64,000 bases of DNA from Cylicocyclus nassatus. Lineage: Eukaryota; Nematoda; Chromadorea; Rhabditida; Strongylidae. Location: the NCBI GenBank assembly GCA_958299035.1, contig CATQJL010000223.1:65776371-65840370 (forward strand), read 5' to 3'. The position numbers and the translations under genes are program-made. Below the pieces are notes generated by a model. That model worked only from the letters and a program-made list of their open reading frames with translations, had not been told where the DNA came from and did not search any database. Below are positions 1-12,237 of this stretch, in pieces; the stretch's first letter is position 1; every line of letters begins with the position of its first letter.

Positions 1-1362
1 CCGCATGGACTAAGTCCATTTTATTCGCACGAAAAGCCCATTTCGCGGGGACTTTCGTGGATATCATTCCAGATCGCAGTGGCGAACCGAGATATTATGC
101 TTATTATAAGATGGCTATAATGAGCTGATACCAAATCTGACTTCCGTACCTGCTAAGCTCTTCTTTAAAAGTAGTAGTAAACGTTTGAACGTTCAAATTT
201 GGCAAACATTGTTCCCGCATCTCCAAGCACTACTTGTTCAAAACACTTATTTATGTTGTTTGGTGTATGTATGGATTCTTTGTAGTCAAAGCACTCAAAA
301 TCATGCCAATTAATCACTCCCGAGATGGTTTTCGAAGCAGATTACGCATCAAAACCCCAACAACTTCACATTTTCATCCACCCATAGCTTCTTCTAAAAA
401 AGCGCTCAGCCGATAAGAAAGGTAGATTTGGAATTAGCTCATGAAAACTCATTTAGCGATTATGCACATCATTTTGGTTCGCCACTGCGACCTGATATCA
501 TTCCCTTGTATGAAGCGAAAATTTCTATTCCTAAAATTTATTAGCACGTTTACAGAGGGGATCCAAGAGAGTCGATTCAGAAATGTAGCAAGAATTCTAC
601 TCTATGCAGCTGCTATTTTCAATTTTTGACAGTTTCAAAATGTGATCTTCGAAAAATCATATTTTGGCTATACCGCAAGATCCAGCGAAGAGCTATGAAT
701 CTCTCAAATGTATAGACCCAGAAAACCGTCGAAAGAGGAGAATGATCTAAATTGAATGATATCTGATTCCTAACGTCGGTTCCTTTCCGGTGAGATTTTA
801 TAACCTATAAAAAGCTAAATCTTTTAGAGAGATCTGCTAAATGAAAAGCCTACAAGATTCAGAGTTTTTTTTTCTGAGTCAATATCATAAAACCATTAGA
901 CTTTGAAGCCGAGGAGACACCATGGAAACACCTTTGAACAACTTACCATTTGCTCTCTACTTTCGGCTGTTTTATGAAAAATTTTGGCTGTACCTTTAGC
1001 ATCTGCTGTTCATCTCATCTAATGGAACTAATTGAACCGTTAGTCAAAGCAGTAAAAGGCAGAAGGAAAGTAATGATAAAAGTGAACACTTTTTTATATC
1101 GGGTGGTAAAAAAAATTCTAGCGAATTTTGTATACCATTTTGGAATAGCAATTTCGGAGGAAGTCTTTCATTAGCTTGCTATAATAGAAGCGTCTTTTTT
1201 AAAGTTTTTTAGTAGTCTGCTCCAGTCTTCTAGATTTTTATTCAATCGCTGGTTCTGCACCTATGAAAGTCAACAAATTTACTTGTACATTTTTTTACTG
1301 TATTATGGGTTCCACGGGCAAAAGAGAGAATTTTTTTTAAAGAAGCTCCTAGATATTCTTAT
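1..1362. other. AT-rich stretch, no gene recognised
   Basis: Short open frames only, with no convincing run of coding sequence between splice sites and no clear terminal inverted repeats. Confidence 0.5.
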
Positions 1363-2320
1363 ATATAAAGCTGAATGTCTGTTTGTCTGTATGTCTGTCT
1401 GTATGTCTGTATGCCTGTACGTATGTTCCGAATAGAAAATTCCATTTCTGAACCGATCCGGACCAAACTTGGCACACATACACTACGGGCCCCGGCGGGT
1501 GTCATAGGCTACTTTTCGTCATCGATCGATATCGATTTTATCGATTTTTATCGATTTTTTTGCTGAGTTCACCTACGGGGCTGGGAGTTGGCACAGGGGG
1601 GTAATCGAGCATGGGGATTCCGAATACAATATTGGTTTTCAGGATTATCGATTACTTTTATCGATTTTATCGATTTCTTTGCAAAGTTTGAGCTAGGGGC
1701 CTGGGAGTTGGCACAATTTGGCACAGGGGTGTAATCGAGCATGCTGATCACCCCCCAAGGGGGGTGATCAGCATGCTCGATTACATCCCTGTGCCAAATT
1801 CCAGCCCCTTAGCTCAAATTTTCAAAAAATCGATAAAATCGATACAAGTAATGGACGATCTTGAAAACTAATATTGTATTCGTAATCTGCATGCTCGATT
1901 ACCCCCCTGAGCCAAATCCCAGCCCCGCAGGTCAACTTTACAAAAAAAAATCGATAAAATCGATAAAAGTAATGGACGATCCTGAAAACCAATATTGTGT
2001 TCGTAATCAGCATGCTCGATTACCCCCCCTGTGCAAAATCCCAGCCTCGCATGTCAAAATTTACAAAAAATCGATAAAATCAATAAAAGTAATCGATAAT
2101 TCTGAAAACTAATATTGTATTCGGAATCCCCATGCTCACTTCCCCCCCCCTGTGCCAACTCCTAGCCCTGTAGGTGAACTCTGCAAAAAAATCGATAAAA
2201 ATCGGTAAAATCGACATCGATCGATAACGAAAAGTGGACTGTGACACCCGCCGGGGCCCGAAGTGTATATGTGCCAAGTTTGGTCCGGATACGGCGGAGC
2301 CGGGTAAGCCAGCTAGTGAT
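1363..2320. mobile_element. Composite inverted copies of a dispersed repeat (family A)
   Basis: The left end reads TATATATAAAGCTGAATGTC followed by a CTGT-rich tract, a conserved block around TCCGGACCAAACTTGGCAC, and then alternating ATCGATAAAATCGAT motifs with units containing GTAATCGAGCATGC. At about 1750 the orientation flips (TGATCACCCCCCAAGGGGGGTGATCA) and the same units run in reverse to 2320, ending in a block containing CGGAGCCGGGTAAG. A simpler single copy lies at 61464-61740 and degenerate copies at 24045-24410 and 30205-30900. The TATATATAAG end and the CCGGCTCCGCCCGG end resemble ends of short non-LTR or non-autonomous repeats, but the class is not resolved. No protein is encoded. 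Confidence 0.75.
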
Positions 2321-3702
2321 CCATAAAAGTAAAAGACTTGAAAATTTTGCGGCAGAAATCTTATTTGGAAAGAAAATTTTGTGGATTTTTAGTTTGGTTT
2401 CAATGATTACACAAAGCACAAAGTTCGCGCTATATTACTACATATTTTTGTTATAGTTTCCACAATATGAGTTGCTAAAGGAAACTGGCGATTTTCGGCT
2501 AGAAAATCTTTTTCGTTCTTGCTGCAATAATCAAGTTATAAAATGCCAGGAATTTGCTTGTTGTGAGTCAAATTGCTAAGCATAACGTATATTTCTGGAA
2601 AGCATTATGGTAGATTTTATAGAATTTTGGAAAATAGTCAAACATTTGTAATCACAAAACAATGATTTACGTCTTTTTTTTTGAAATTATCAAAATCATC
2701 CCCAATATAATACATTCCTTACAGCATTGAACGCAGAGGATATCCCAGAGATCAAAATAAGCCAGATTGTTGTGAGATTGTCATTGATATACGAAACTTT
2801 GAAAATACAGACACTCATGCAAAACTAGTGCTAGTTCTCTTAACGTGGAATCCTCTGAAATTTGATATGTTTACGAGGCGCATGAAGTCGATCCCCAAAA
2901 AAGGACAACTCTTGCTGAGAGTAAGCTTTTCGAATCTTATCTGTTTGCATAATATGTTTGTTTACAATTTTCAAAAATCTATAGTTTTCTAAAGGCTGGT
3001 ATGCCGAAACTGTTTTCTGAGCTTGGTGCCGCTCAATACTTGCCCATTTTTTTAATGCTGCTGAAGTGAATGCCATTGTGTTGTGCCAGTTAGTCTGCAC
3101 AACCCTTTTTTAATAATCTCAGTAGAGATTCTCTTATACTTTGAGATGCCAGAAAATATAACTTTCATAAATACCCTTAAAGATCTAAGAAAACTTTTTC
3201 ATCGTACATTACATTGGATTGGTCTAAAAAATTTTGCGCAACATTTTCAAAAACTTCAAGTTGCCAAAAAATGTAACTTCTGAAAATTCCCACAAAAACC
3301 TCCAAAAACTTTTTTTGTCGCACATTATACTGGGTTAATCTGAATGTTCCGTGCACCAAAAAATCGTAACCTTTTTCTATAACAGCGCTCTTGGTTGGTA
3401 TTACTATTAGTATAAGAAAGGGAAATCGTGCACTTTTCAATGCTTTTGCTTACTCTCTACTAAGCGCAATAAAAAGGGAAAAGAAAATTTGAGGTTCGCT
3501 GATTTGAGGCAAGCTTGTCAAAAATTCAAAACTGTACATTAAAATGCAAATAGCCAGTGTCATAAGTTTTCTGACCTCCTTCTTTACTGAAGAAAGTTTT
3601 TGCTAATCGAGCTCTTCTTTAGCAAAAAACGAAAAATTGCAGAAATGGCCAGAAGCATTTTTGCAGCGTTTTGCATGAGTTACATTGTTCACGCACGAAA
3701 TA
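2321..3702. other. No gene recognised
   Basis: AT-rich sequence. Related short blocks (AACTTTTT...GTCGCACATTA) recur at 3180-3330, hinting at an old repeat. Nothing else can be supported. Confidence 0.4.
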
Positions 3703-4667
3703 TTAGGTCGGTCCGAAAGTTTTGTCAGCTTTTTGGAATGAATCTCAAATCCCGTACAGTAAACGTACACAAATATTTTAAGTCGTGTCCGATGCAAAAT
3801 TTCTTCCTCTTTCCAGCTGCCTTTTCATTGCGATTCGTTGAAAGAGTGCTGAGATAATTGCTGGAGATTACATCTGTCGTTTTCCCCATCTCCAAATTTC
3901 GTTAACCCTCAAAATTTTTGCATGGGACTTTTGCGGAAGTTTCAGTAAGTAAAAGGTAGGAAAAAACTTTCGCCAAATGGAGCAATTTTTTACTTTTTCC
4001 AACACACTTCTATTTAAGATAATTTTCCGTCTTCAGGTTTGGAACAATCGCAAAACCTGTTATTGCACCAAACAGGACAGAATGTTCAAATTAATGAGGT
4101 TAAGACTACCTTATTATTATTATTGACCTTTCAAGGCATCAGGGTGATTTTCGATTCAAAAGACGAAGATTCTAAAAATTAGTAAGTCAGTGCGCACTCG
4201 TGAAATTGAGAAAAACTGCAATTTTTCTTGCAAATTTCGCGTATCTCGCCAAGGAAAGATAGCTTTTAGAAAGACGAGAAAAAGTAGCATCGAATGGTAC
4301 CTGAACTGTTTACCATTTTATGTTCTAGTTAGAACGGGCGAAATGTAAAATCTGATCACTTCAAAAAAATAGAAGTTTTGAAAGACTGCCATAGAGCTAC
4401 AAAATTACTGCAGTTGGCAAAAAGTTTTCCCTTGAAGCTTCTCCAAAAGTCTCATATAAAATTTTTGAAAATTAGCGGAATTTGGACCTGGTGAAAACTA
4501 CTGGCTGTAATCTCCAGCAATAATGTCAGCATTCTTTCACGAAGCACACTGAAAATGCAGCTGGAAAGAAGAATAAATTCTGCATCGGAGACAACTTGTA
4601 ATGCTTGCTTATCTCCACTGTACAGGATTCGAGGGTCATTTCAAAAAACTGACAAAATCCGACCTAA
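3703..4667. mobile_element. Mariner-like MITE, about 965 bp
   Basis: The left end TTAGGTCGGTCCGAAAGTTT follows a TA; the right end ...AAAATCCGACCTAA is followed by TA. Subterminal sequence is also inverted: CTGGAGATTACA near 3860 pairs with TGTAATCTCCAG near 4507. No transposase frame is present, so it would be non-autonomous. A diverged copy lies at 40197-41000. Ends beginning TTAGGTTGG are known from cecropia-type mariners such as Hsmar1; the assignment to mariner here is by that resemblance and the TA duplication. Confidence 0.8.
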
Positions 4668-5464
4668 TAAAAAGCAAGGTAATGTGAACAAAAATTGCAG
4701 AAAAAGGTTAAGTGTACGTATGGTTCGTTGCTTTGAGTATCGATCCTGTACATGGGGTTTTTTATATCCTAAATGAAATTCTAGAAAAGATGGAAGATTC
4801 AAGAACAAGAAGACAGATTAAAATGTATGCAATCGAATTGTTGGAATTGTTTCAATAAATCAATCAAAATCTCCCAAAAAAATGTACAGGAAATCTACAT
4901 TCATATAAAAAAAGCAATGCATGTGCATTCAGAGTTTTGATGTTTTGTCAACAAAATACGCTTTTACGATTAAAAAAAATCCTTACTGCAAACATACCCA
5001 ACATTTTTCGAATCTCAAAACAAATCAGTCACTTTTTTCCTTTTTTTTCAGGATAAGTAAGATGTTTTCACTTGTTTTCCATCACCAAATACTCAATTTC
5101 CTCCCAATTCTTATGCCGGATGTTTTTGCTCATTTCTTATGCTACACGAATAAAACCGCCAGCAAAGCAAATCTCGTCAACTTGGTTTGAAGCGAATAGA
5201 TTCCAAATGACTGCCACTTAGGCCAGAACCATTAATCCAGCAAATAGCTTTTCTCCAATCGTTTAGTTAAAGCCCAACGCAATGTTTTTCAAATTGAATC
5301 GCAATGATGAGAAGTGATGTGGACGTTCATGCATCGTTGGACACACCGACTTTTTAGGGAGGGAGGAAGGCGGGGGGGGGGGGGGGGGAGGGGGGCGTGG
5401 GTGGCTTTTATCCACGAAATTCTCTTCAACTTATGACTACAGCCGCGTATATGTAGCTTTTATC
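4668..5464. other. No gene; includes a 17-base G tract
   Basis: Mostly AT-rich. A run of 17 G occupies 5372-5388 followed by more G-rich sequence. No gene is seen. Confidence 0.6.
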
Positions 5465-5815
5465 GCTTTCTTTTTTTTCATTTTTGGTATATTGCTCGCT
5501 CTCCCTTTTTGGTTTCTTCTTCTTCATTCTCTTCATCCTTTCCTCGTTTTTCTCCTCATTTATTTGATTTTCTACTACTTCTCCACTTCCCGTTTCAATT
5601 CACCTTTGCCTTTTTGATTCGCTTGCCTCGAACTCATTCGTTTTTTCTGCCCTGACTCTCTTTCTACTCCCTCCCCTCTACCTTTCCCTCTTCTCCCTTC
5701 TTATTCTTTCTACTCCCTCCTCCCTTACTCGCTTTTTCTCCACTCATATTTTCTTCTCTGCCTTCTCCTCACTCCCCCCCCCATTTTTTTCGTATTACCC
5801 AACCCCTCCCCCGTG
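5465..5815. repeat. Polypyrimidine (C/T) tract, about 350 bp
   Basis: The plus strand is almost entirely C and T for about 350 bases (CTCCCT and TTCTTC blocks), ending in C-rich runs near 5776 and 5805. It is not a simple tandem repeat. It could be an old microsatellite or a purine/pyrimidine-asymmetric promoter-like region; no adjoining gene was found. Confidence 0.7.
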
Positions 5816-6622
5816 TTGTGTAAGCTACACCCAATCATGAATATGTACATCCGCTCTCGTAGTCATTCTCTTCGCGTGTTCTCGGGAACAATACATTTTG
5901 CCGAATTGCTTCACGAAAACACCTCTTTGTGAGCGTTTAGGTTGGTGTGTCTATATCTTCCACTTGAAATTTGTGCAATTTCAATTTATTCATTATTTTT
6001 TATCATATGGACGTACATTCTCAATTCTAGTTGCTCGATTCTCTGAGACATGAACATAACCACTTTCAGTTTTCGTCAACATCAGTATTTTTTTTCAATA
6101 AAATTTTCAATTTTTGCAAGACATCCTGGCTGAAGAGTTATGATTTTTCAAGAATCAAATATTTTTTGCACTACTTTCCGAATCTCATGGGATTTGGCAT
6201 AAGCCAATATGTCTCACTTTTCATCACACAAAATTTTTCCGTTAAACAAAAGAATAAGAAGCGTTGGGGCTGCCGGTGCGTGGGAAAACTTTGAGATTAA
6301 AATGTTCCCAAAGAAAAAGTTCTCTGTTCTATCTTGCGTGCAAATATCATCGCATTTGCGAATATGAAAAATCCTCGTTGCTTTCTCCTACATATGTCCC
6401 ACTTGAATTGGCTACGTTACCATAATCATTCTCCTCTTATTAGGTTTTGCTTATTTTTTCCTGTTGTGCTGGATGGGGGGGGGGGGGGCACCTGTGACGA
6501 AATGCGCTTGCTCTCAACATGCCATGTATAAGTTGGGCTTTGATAAATTCGTTCGAATTGCATTTTGAAGACAAAAATTTTTAAGAAAAATTACATCAGT
6601 AGGTTTATAGATGGGTAGTATA
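5816..6622. other. No gene recognised
   Basis: AT-rich, with a 14-base G run at 6475-6488. Open frames of 60-90 codons here are not supported by splice sites or composition. Confidence 0.4.
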
Positions 6623-7551
6623 CACAGGATGCGTTAAAAGTCTGGGAGCCTATAATTTTTCGTACAAAATGAGAAGGGAAGTACCTAGAAACGAAAAATT
6701 TGGCGCAGACATATTTCGAACCATTGCAGATACAGCCCAGTTCTTGAATTGCAAAATTGTCTCTTTTGGCTTCCACGCAGTCCTACAAAATCTTGGCAAG
6801 TCCACCTGTCACGGCACGCAGGTAGTCATAACGACGTTTTCCCCACGCCTTCTCAATAACTGCTTCTTTTACCTTGGCAAATGTGCAGCACGATAGAGCA
6901 CGCTTTTATCTACAACATACTTCCAAAAAGATTTTTCGCATTGCTTAGAAATAAAAATATTGGATTTTTAAGTAGAAGCATGTAACGTCGCATACCGGAA
7001 TTTTGGCTACAACTGCGTGAAAATAAACTTAAAATTATCGTTTATAAAGCAGGTGTTCCCATGGCAGAATTTCAATAGATTCTAAATTAGAAGACGTATG
7101 CAAAAAATATGACCTTGGTTTCAGTGCCTGTTGCGCTTCTATAACTTTTAAATTTGTTCTGAAGACGGATTTCCACTGGCACGCAGGTAATATTCGCAAA
7201 CTTTTATTTTCCGTTTATGCAAGAACAGCTCTTGGCAAAAGCAAAAACAATCCAATAGCGCAAAGCCTCTTCTATATTGTGTGCATCGAAGTGTCGCAGA
7301 ATATTAACAGTATTTCTAGCTATAGCAAAAATTGTAAATAGCAAAAATTCTGGTTTTTCGCTTTGCAAAAGTACTAGTTTGTTAATTTTCAATCTTACAA
7401 GAAAATACGGCAGCCATTCCCAGCTAGATAAAGTGTATTTTGTAGAGGATGAACGCAGCATCATGTGGCATAAAATTGGAATCAAAACCATAAAGTACCT
7501 TTGTAATTGCAATACTGCAAAGTTAGGCTCCCAGACTTTTGACGCACCCTG
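6623..7551. mobile_element. TA-flanked inverted-repeat element (CAGGGTGCGTC family), about 930 bp
   Basis: The left end CAGGATGCGTTAAAAGTCTG, preceded by TA, pairs with the right end CAGACTTTTGACGCACCCTG, followed by TA. The terminal repeats continue for about 28 bases (...GGGAGCCTA). No transposase is encoded. Ends of the form CAGGGTG are common in nematode mariner/Tc1-derived MITEs. Confidence 0.85.
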
Positions 7552-7729
7552 TACATATATGCGTAAATACGAGAGAGGTTAAGATTTTTCAAATCAAAAA
7601 ACCCAATCATGGTAAAAGGTCTTGGATTTCGACAAACTTGTAGATCGTCTATGTCAATAATCATTTTGCTTTATACAGCACGCATCTTTCGTTCAGTAAT
7701 GAATAGTCATTCCAAGTTGTCCGCAAGTA

Positions 7730-8137
7730 TTAGGATAGAACATATTTTGCACCAAAAATTCCAAAAAAAGTTCATTTGAAAAGGCGCAGGCAGCGTTTGA
7801 ATTTGTATAGTATTTTTTCGATGTTTATAATCTTTGCAGTATTTTATCGTATATATTAGAGGTCTCAATCCAAACAATACAAAACTCGAAAATAAGAACT
7901 CGAAAATTACAAGTTCTTGTAGGGATGTCCTACCAGCACAGATTTATTTTTATCAAAAAGGCATAGATGTAAATCTCAAGTAAAAAGTAATTTTGGAAAT
8001 TTCCGGGCCCTTTTCAGCATCAAGGTGAAAAATTGGAAAAGTGCAATTTGGCTGTCTGCAACAGGTTTTGTTGTCACAATCCTGGAAAAATTATGGAACT
8101 TTGAAATTTCTGGTGCAAGACTTATGTTCCAGCCTAA
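7730..8137. mobile_element. Mariner-like MITE, about 408 bp
   Basis: The left end TTAGGATAGAACATATTTTG pairs with the right end ACTTATGTTCCAGCCTAA, with the inverted repeat extending through GCACCA. TA flanks both sides, and the right-hand TA at 8138-8139 is directly shared with the next element. No coding capacity. Confidence 0.8.
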
Positions 8138-8139
8138 TA

Positions 8140-9054
8140 TTAGGTTGATTCATAATTAATGCACGTTTTTCTCACCTCTTCTTCCAGGAGCTGGTATTTG
8201 ACGTGTAATAAATTTCCTCAAAAACCTTTTATACTATCTAAAAGAGCGTTTTTTCTAGATTCTTATGCGCTCCCTTGCTTTTGTAAATCTCCGTTCACAT
8301 CAAAGTTCTGAGCCTTCAAATAAAAGAGACCAAATCCTAAAATTTTTGCTTTTATTCTTTTTGCCTTAAATCTATGAGGAATAGCCGTATTAATTCCAAA
8401 AAATATGCATAAGGATTAGAAAACTTTGTGCTACAAGATACTGTTTGAACAAAATTTTCCATGAATTCTGAGCCGAGAAATTTGATTGCAAACTTGAATG
8501 ATTGTCGCGGCTCTTCCGTACCATGTAAAACTTTGAAGCAAAGGGCGATTGCAGGTCTTTTGCACTATCCAGCAAGGGTAGACCTAGTTCATTTGATGGT
8601 AGGAAAGCGCTAGGGTTTTCTCACTTTCCAGCGGAGAAAAATGAAATAATTTCAAAAATGACCGATTTTTGAACCTGCCCAGATGCCAAAAAAATGAGTA
8701 CTTTCGACTTTTTTGCGACATTTTCTTTCGAAAACTTTCCGTTAAATCCAGACTTGGCCTTACTGCTCAAGAGACCCTTGGCTACACGAGGAGCGAAGTC
8801 TGCTTTAACCTACTTCATTTCAACATAAGTTATGCTCTCTCAAAGTGAAGGCTTCTAAAAAAAGTTGTTGGCAATCTTCAGGCCAGAAAATCTTTCTTGT
8901 GATGAATACAGTCATGCAAAAGTATCTCTTTTATAGCCACTAATTTGTTGGTTACAGTTGTTTTCATTGCGCCCAGAAATGTCTTTTCAAAAGAGAATTA
9001 TCTCGGTTGAAAGTTGGAGTATAGAAAACGTGCATTATTTATGAATCAGCCTAA
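8140..9054. mobile_element. Mariner-like MITE, about 915 bp, abutting its neighbour
   Basis: The left end TTAGGTTGATTCATAATTAA pairs with the right end TTATTTATGAATCAGCCTAA, and the internal CACGTTTT pairs with AAAACGTG. It begins two bases after the previous element, so one inserted into the TA at the edge of the other. No transposase frame. Confidence 0.85.
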
Positions 9055-10058
9055 TATAATGAGATATCCACGAACTGGAGCGAATTTATTAGAAACTTGA
9101 TTTTCCAAATGTAAAACTATATCATATTAATTATCTGCTGACTCTTGCGTTATTGATGAGCGATATGTGCCAGTGGATAAAAAAAACTTCAACTGTTCCT
9201 CCTTTCCCCTCATAGTCTTTAAAAAATTCTACTGCATTGCCAGAGAGAGCTAACCATGATTTTCCCCGAAACTTCAATTTCTAGTTGCCCCAGTGACGTC
9301 TCCACAGCTTTCGTAAGCTATAACTTTTCATATAAAATCGTGCCACATGGAAATGATACCACGCCTACTGCTTTCATGCTGTGTTCGCTCACACTTTTTC
9401 TGTCAAATCAACTTACATGCAAATTTTCTGTCACGATGTAATTTATACCCAAGACTGAATTTCTCCTGATCAAATCTCAGGAGGATACTGGTGAATTTGC
9501 ACAAACTTCGGGCACTTTTTCTCAAAATTCAATAAGCGATAAATGGTGCAGATTAATGAGGAAAAAGGTCTTGGTTTTGGCGAGGCCAAAATCTGACTAA
9601 AAAGCTCACTCAGCTCAAAGTTGTTTCGTTTCTCAGGCTGACACATGACCGCAATGACCAGACAGCAACCTTTCCTTCAAGCACTCATAATCCTGTTATT
9701 CAGATTGGACCAACTATTTATAGCCTCCTCCATATGGGGCTTATAGAGCGCCAAATTACATACGAATTCCCCTTCGTCCCCTATGAAGTCGTATGAGTTC
9801 TGTTACTTTTTTTTTTCATTTTTCTATGAGAAAGTTGAGAAAGCTTAAAAATCTAATATTTTATACACACGAGGAATAGACAAAGTTCTACCCATTGACA
9901 TCATTTTTACTTTCATAGACACGGTTTACAGCATTTCTGTGACGGCACTACAGCCAACATTTTCTTTCTTTCTATCTCAAACATTCTCTTGTTTTTATTT
10001 TTTTAAGCCAGATTTTTTAATGGATTCCCGGGATAAGTAAGTACTAATATAAAGATAT
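9055..10058. other. No gene recognised
   Basis: AT-rich. A frame at 9256-9312 ends at a possible donor (TTC|GTAAGC), but no partner exon was found. Confidence 0.35.
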
Positions 10059-10227
10059 TTTGATTCAACTGGCTTGGCTTCGGGAAGGCGGGGCTCCGTG
10101 ACCTAATTGAGGCTAGCTGGTGATCAGAGAGCACTCGCGCGAGAGAGACGCAGGTGAGTCGCGGGCGCGAGTTACCTTGGTTACGTCACAAAGCTCCGCA
10201 TTCCCGAAGCCAAACCAGTAATCAAAA
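10059..10227. mobile_element. Short MITE, TTTGATTCAACTGGCTTGG family, copy 1
   Basis: It begins TTTGATTCAACTGGCTTGGC and ends with the imperfect complement (...AAGCCAAACCAGTAATCAAA). The GC-rich interior includes CACTCGCGCGAG and AAGGCGGGGCTCCGTGACC. A closely related copy lies at 11935-12066. Confidence 0.85.
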
Positions 10228-10347
10228 GTTAGTTTGAAAGCCTAGGCTCTTTTCCTTTTCAGAACAAGCTGGAAATTTGCAAAAGTGATTCGAAAAAATT
10301 TCGAGAATTTAAAAATTGGATTTTTTATGCTATGAAAAATGCAGATA

Positions 10348-10737
10348 TCAAAAGCTAGACGCTACACCTAATCTAAAGATGAGGAAAAATCTTTTGATTG
10401 TATGAGGTTTTCCCTTTAAGTGCAAATTTATGCCTAATAAATCCCGCTTTTTTTCCTCCTCCACTTCCGTCTCGTCTGAATCAACAATTATTTCTAAACT
10501 ATTCATGGAATTAGCGAGCGCCGCTAATCTCTCGCCGCTGTTCATAAATAATCGTGGCATTTTGGCTTTTCTTATTACTCGCCACAACTGACCTCTGCGC
10601 ATTTTTGAGCTGACAATTAGGGGTCCCTTACGTCTGCACCTTGTTTCCTTCGTTTCAGCTCGTGACAGATCGCTTCCTTCAGCATAGCTTCCGTACTGGC
10701 AGTTGTCACTCAACTTACGTTTCGATTTTGTTCTTTC
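10348..10737 (-). pseudogene. Coding-like segment, unrecognised basic/acidic protein
   Basis: This minus-strand frame is open for about 130 codons from roughly 10737 down to a stop at 10348. Its translation has the mixed composition of real protein, including a basic N-terminal part (CRRKGPL, KMRRGQLWRV), a helical stretch (GERLAALANSMNSLE) and an acidic-to-basic switch (DSDETEVEEEKKRD, then KGKPHTIKRFF). No ATG begins it and no clean flanking splice site was found. Other coding-like pieces on the same strand lie at 11.5-14.1 kb, so it may be the 3' part of one decayed gene or transposon protein. The family is not recognised. Confidence 0.35.
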
Positions 10738-11529
10738 ATGGTATAGATAGAATTTAGAATTTTTTTAATTTAGATAGAAATTAGAATTTTTCAAGATAGA
10801 AGGATTTACAACATGTTCTTGCATGGTTTCTAAATCGAAAATTTGCAGCATAGCTTGCATTTTGAAACCGTTTTACCCTTCAAGCTAAAAAAAATTATTC
10901 TGATTTGATCTCTGATTTCCAGCTTTGAGACTTTAACTTTACTAGCTTGAGTCAAAAGTAATAAGAACTCCTCACCTTTTATTTCAACCTTTCCGCAAAC
11001 CAGATAGAGTAATGAAAGACAAGTACTTCAAAATGTGTTAGACGCAGTTTTTCCTCCTTTTTCAGAAATTTTCATTTCATTGGATTAATTACTCTTCCTA
11101 ATTGTCAAAAAACTTCCATATTCTGAACCCATCGTTTTTGTTAACAATCTTCAAAGTTTACATATGAAAGTAGTGGGAAAAGTCAAAGAAAAACGAAAAC
11201 CTTGTGTAGTGCAAATCTTCTTTCAATCATTTGAAGGCTTTTTGGAACTTTTCAAAAGAATTCTTCGGAAACTTTTTTTTTGAATGCATGCTTCTAGTAA
11301 CTCGCCTTGCATCTCAAACCTTGTTCCCAATTTCTATGAAAACTTTCAATAAAAGTCTTATGGACATTTTCAATGACATTTTGCGCGTTCACCGAATATT
11401 ACCATGGCAATCGTTTAATCAAAATTATTATTACCATCTTCATGGTGATAAATTGAGGATAAACCGACTGCTACCTGTCTTTCCCATTTATCTACTGAAC
11501 GAACGCGCAGAGACATCTGCATTTACGGA
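10738..11529. other. No gene recognised
   Basis: AT-rich. A plus frame of 101 codons at 11231-11536 has no splice support and overlaps the minus-strand coding-like tract at its end. Confidence 0.35.
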
Positions 11530-11910
11530 AACGTAGTCAATGACTTGGATTTTCCGAACCAACGTTTTTGCAGCACTTTGGCCTCCCAGTACTTCCGCAG
11601 GTTTTTAATTGTGTTGTCCCCTACGATGTTGCCTCGCCAGAAACTAGAGTGCATTTTTGAACATGTCTGTATTGCAGAGGATAGTGCGTTCGTCTCGTAG
11701 GCAACAGAACAAGGTTTGAATCCCGCTTAGGTGTTCTCTTTTGCTTTTCTGGTTCGCATTCTTCGGAACTTCCGCGGCACCTTTACGGAACCGCCGCCGG
11801 CGAAACTTTTCCAAACGTTCTGTGGATGTGTCGTTCAGTTGTCCGAGCAATTCAACAAATCTAATACTTTCCCATACCTAATTTACGAATTCAAACCTTT
11901 GATAGGTATC
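11530..11910 (-). pseudogene. Two coding-like minus-strand segments in different frames
   Basis: From about 11910 down to 11735 one minus frame reads a basic protein with VELLGQLNDTSTERLEKFRR followed by RRFRKGAAEVPKN; a possible acceptor AAATTAG precedes it. From about 11653 to 11530 another frame reads WRGNIVGDNTIKNLRKYWEA, then KVLQKRWFGKSKSL, then a stop. The frame change occurs across about 80 bases that carry a tRNA-like box B (GGTTTGAATCC on the plus strand). The motif LRKYW recurs at 12.6 kb (KKLRKYW) and 13.35 kb (SKLKYWS), suggesting repeats of one decayed protein or domain. The family is unknown. Confidence 0.35.
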
Positions 11911-11934
11911 AAATGTGAGCACCATTTGATTCAA

Positions 11935-12066
11935 CTGGCTTGGCATCGGCAAAGGCGGGGCTTCGTGACCTAATTAAGGCTAGGCAGTGATCAGAGAGCA
12001 CTCGCGCGAGCGGCCTCGATTGATCACAAAACCCCGCCCTAATGGTGCCAAGCCAGTTGAATCAAA
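11935..12066. mobile_element. Short MITE, TTTGATTCAACTGGCTTGG family, copy 2
   Basis: The left end TTTGATTCAACTGGCTTGGC pairs with the right end GCCAAGCCAGTTGAATCAAA. The interior shares GGCGGGGCTTCGTGACC and CACTCGCGCGAG with the copy at 10059-10227. This copy has the cleaner terminal inverted repeats. Confidence 0.9.
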
Positions 12067-12237
12067 GGTTATTCGGTCTGAAACGCTTAGAAAGTTCTTG
12101 TTCAGTCCAAAGTAAAAACGTTTCGTGCATATGAGCAAAGAAATGTTATGTTAACTGACTTATTCCATGTGCATGCTGATTTTCTTGCAAGCATTGTTCT
12201 GCATCTTGTCAGTCACTCTCTTTGCTGAAAAAATGAC

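Noticed and set aside
1360..2320. CRISPR-like regular repeats
   Set aside because: The repeated units are inverted, AT-rich, variable in length and part of a dispersed element also found at three other sites; the genome is a nematode's.
11665..11740. tRNA-like sequence with a box B (GGTTTGAATCC) and an anticodon-like GTCTCGTAG
   Set aside because: The T-arm and anticodon stems do not pair well and there is no acceptor stem. At most it is a decayed tRNA or tRNA-derived SINE remnant.
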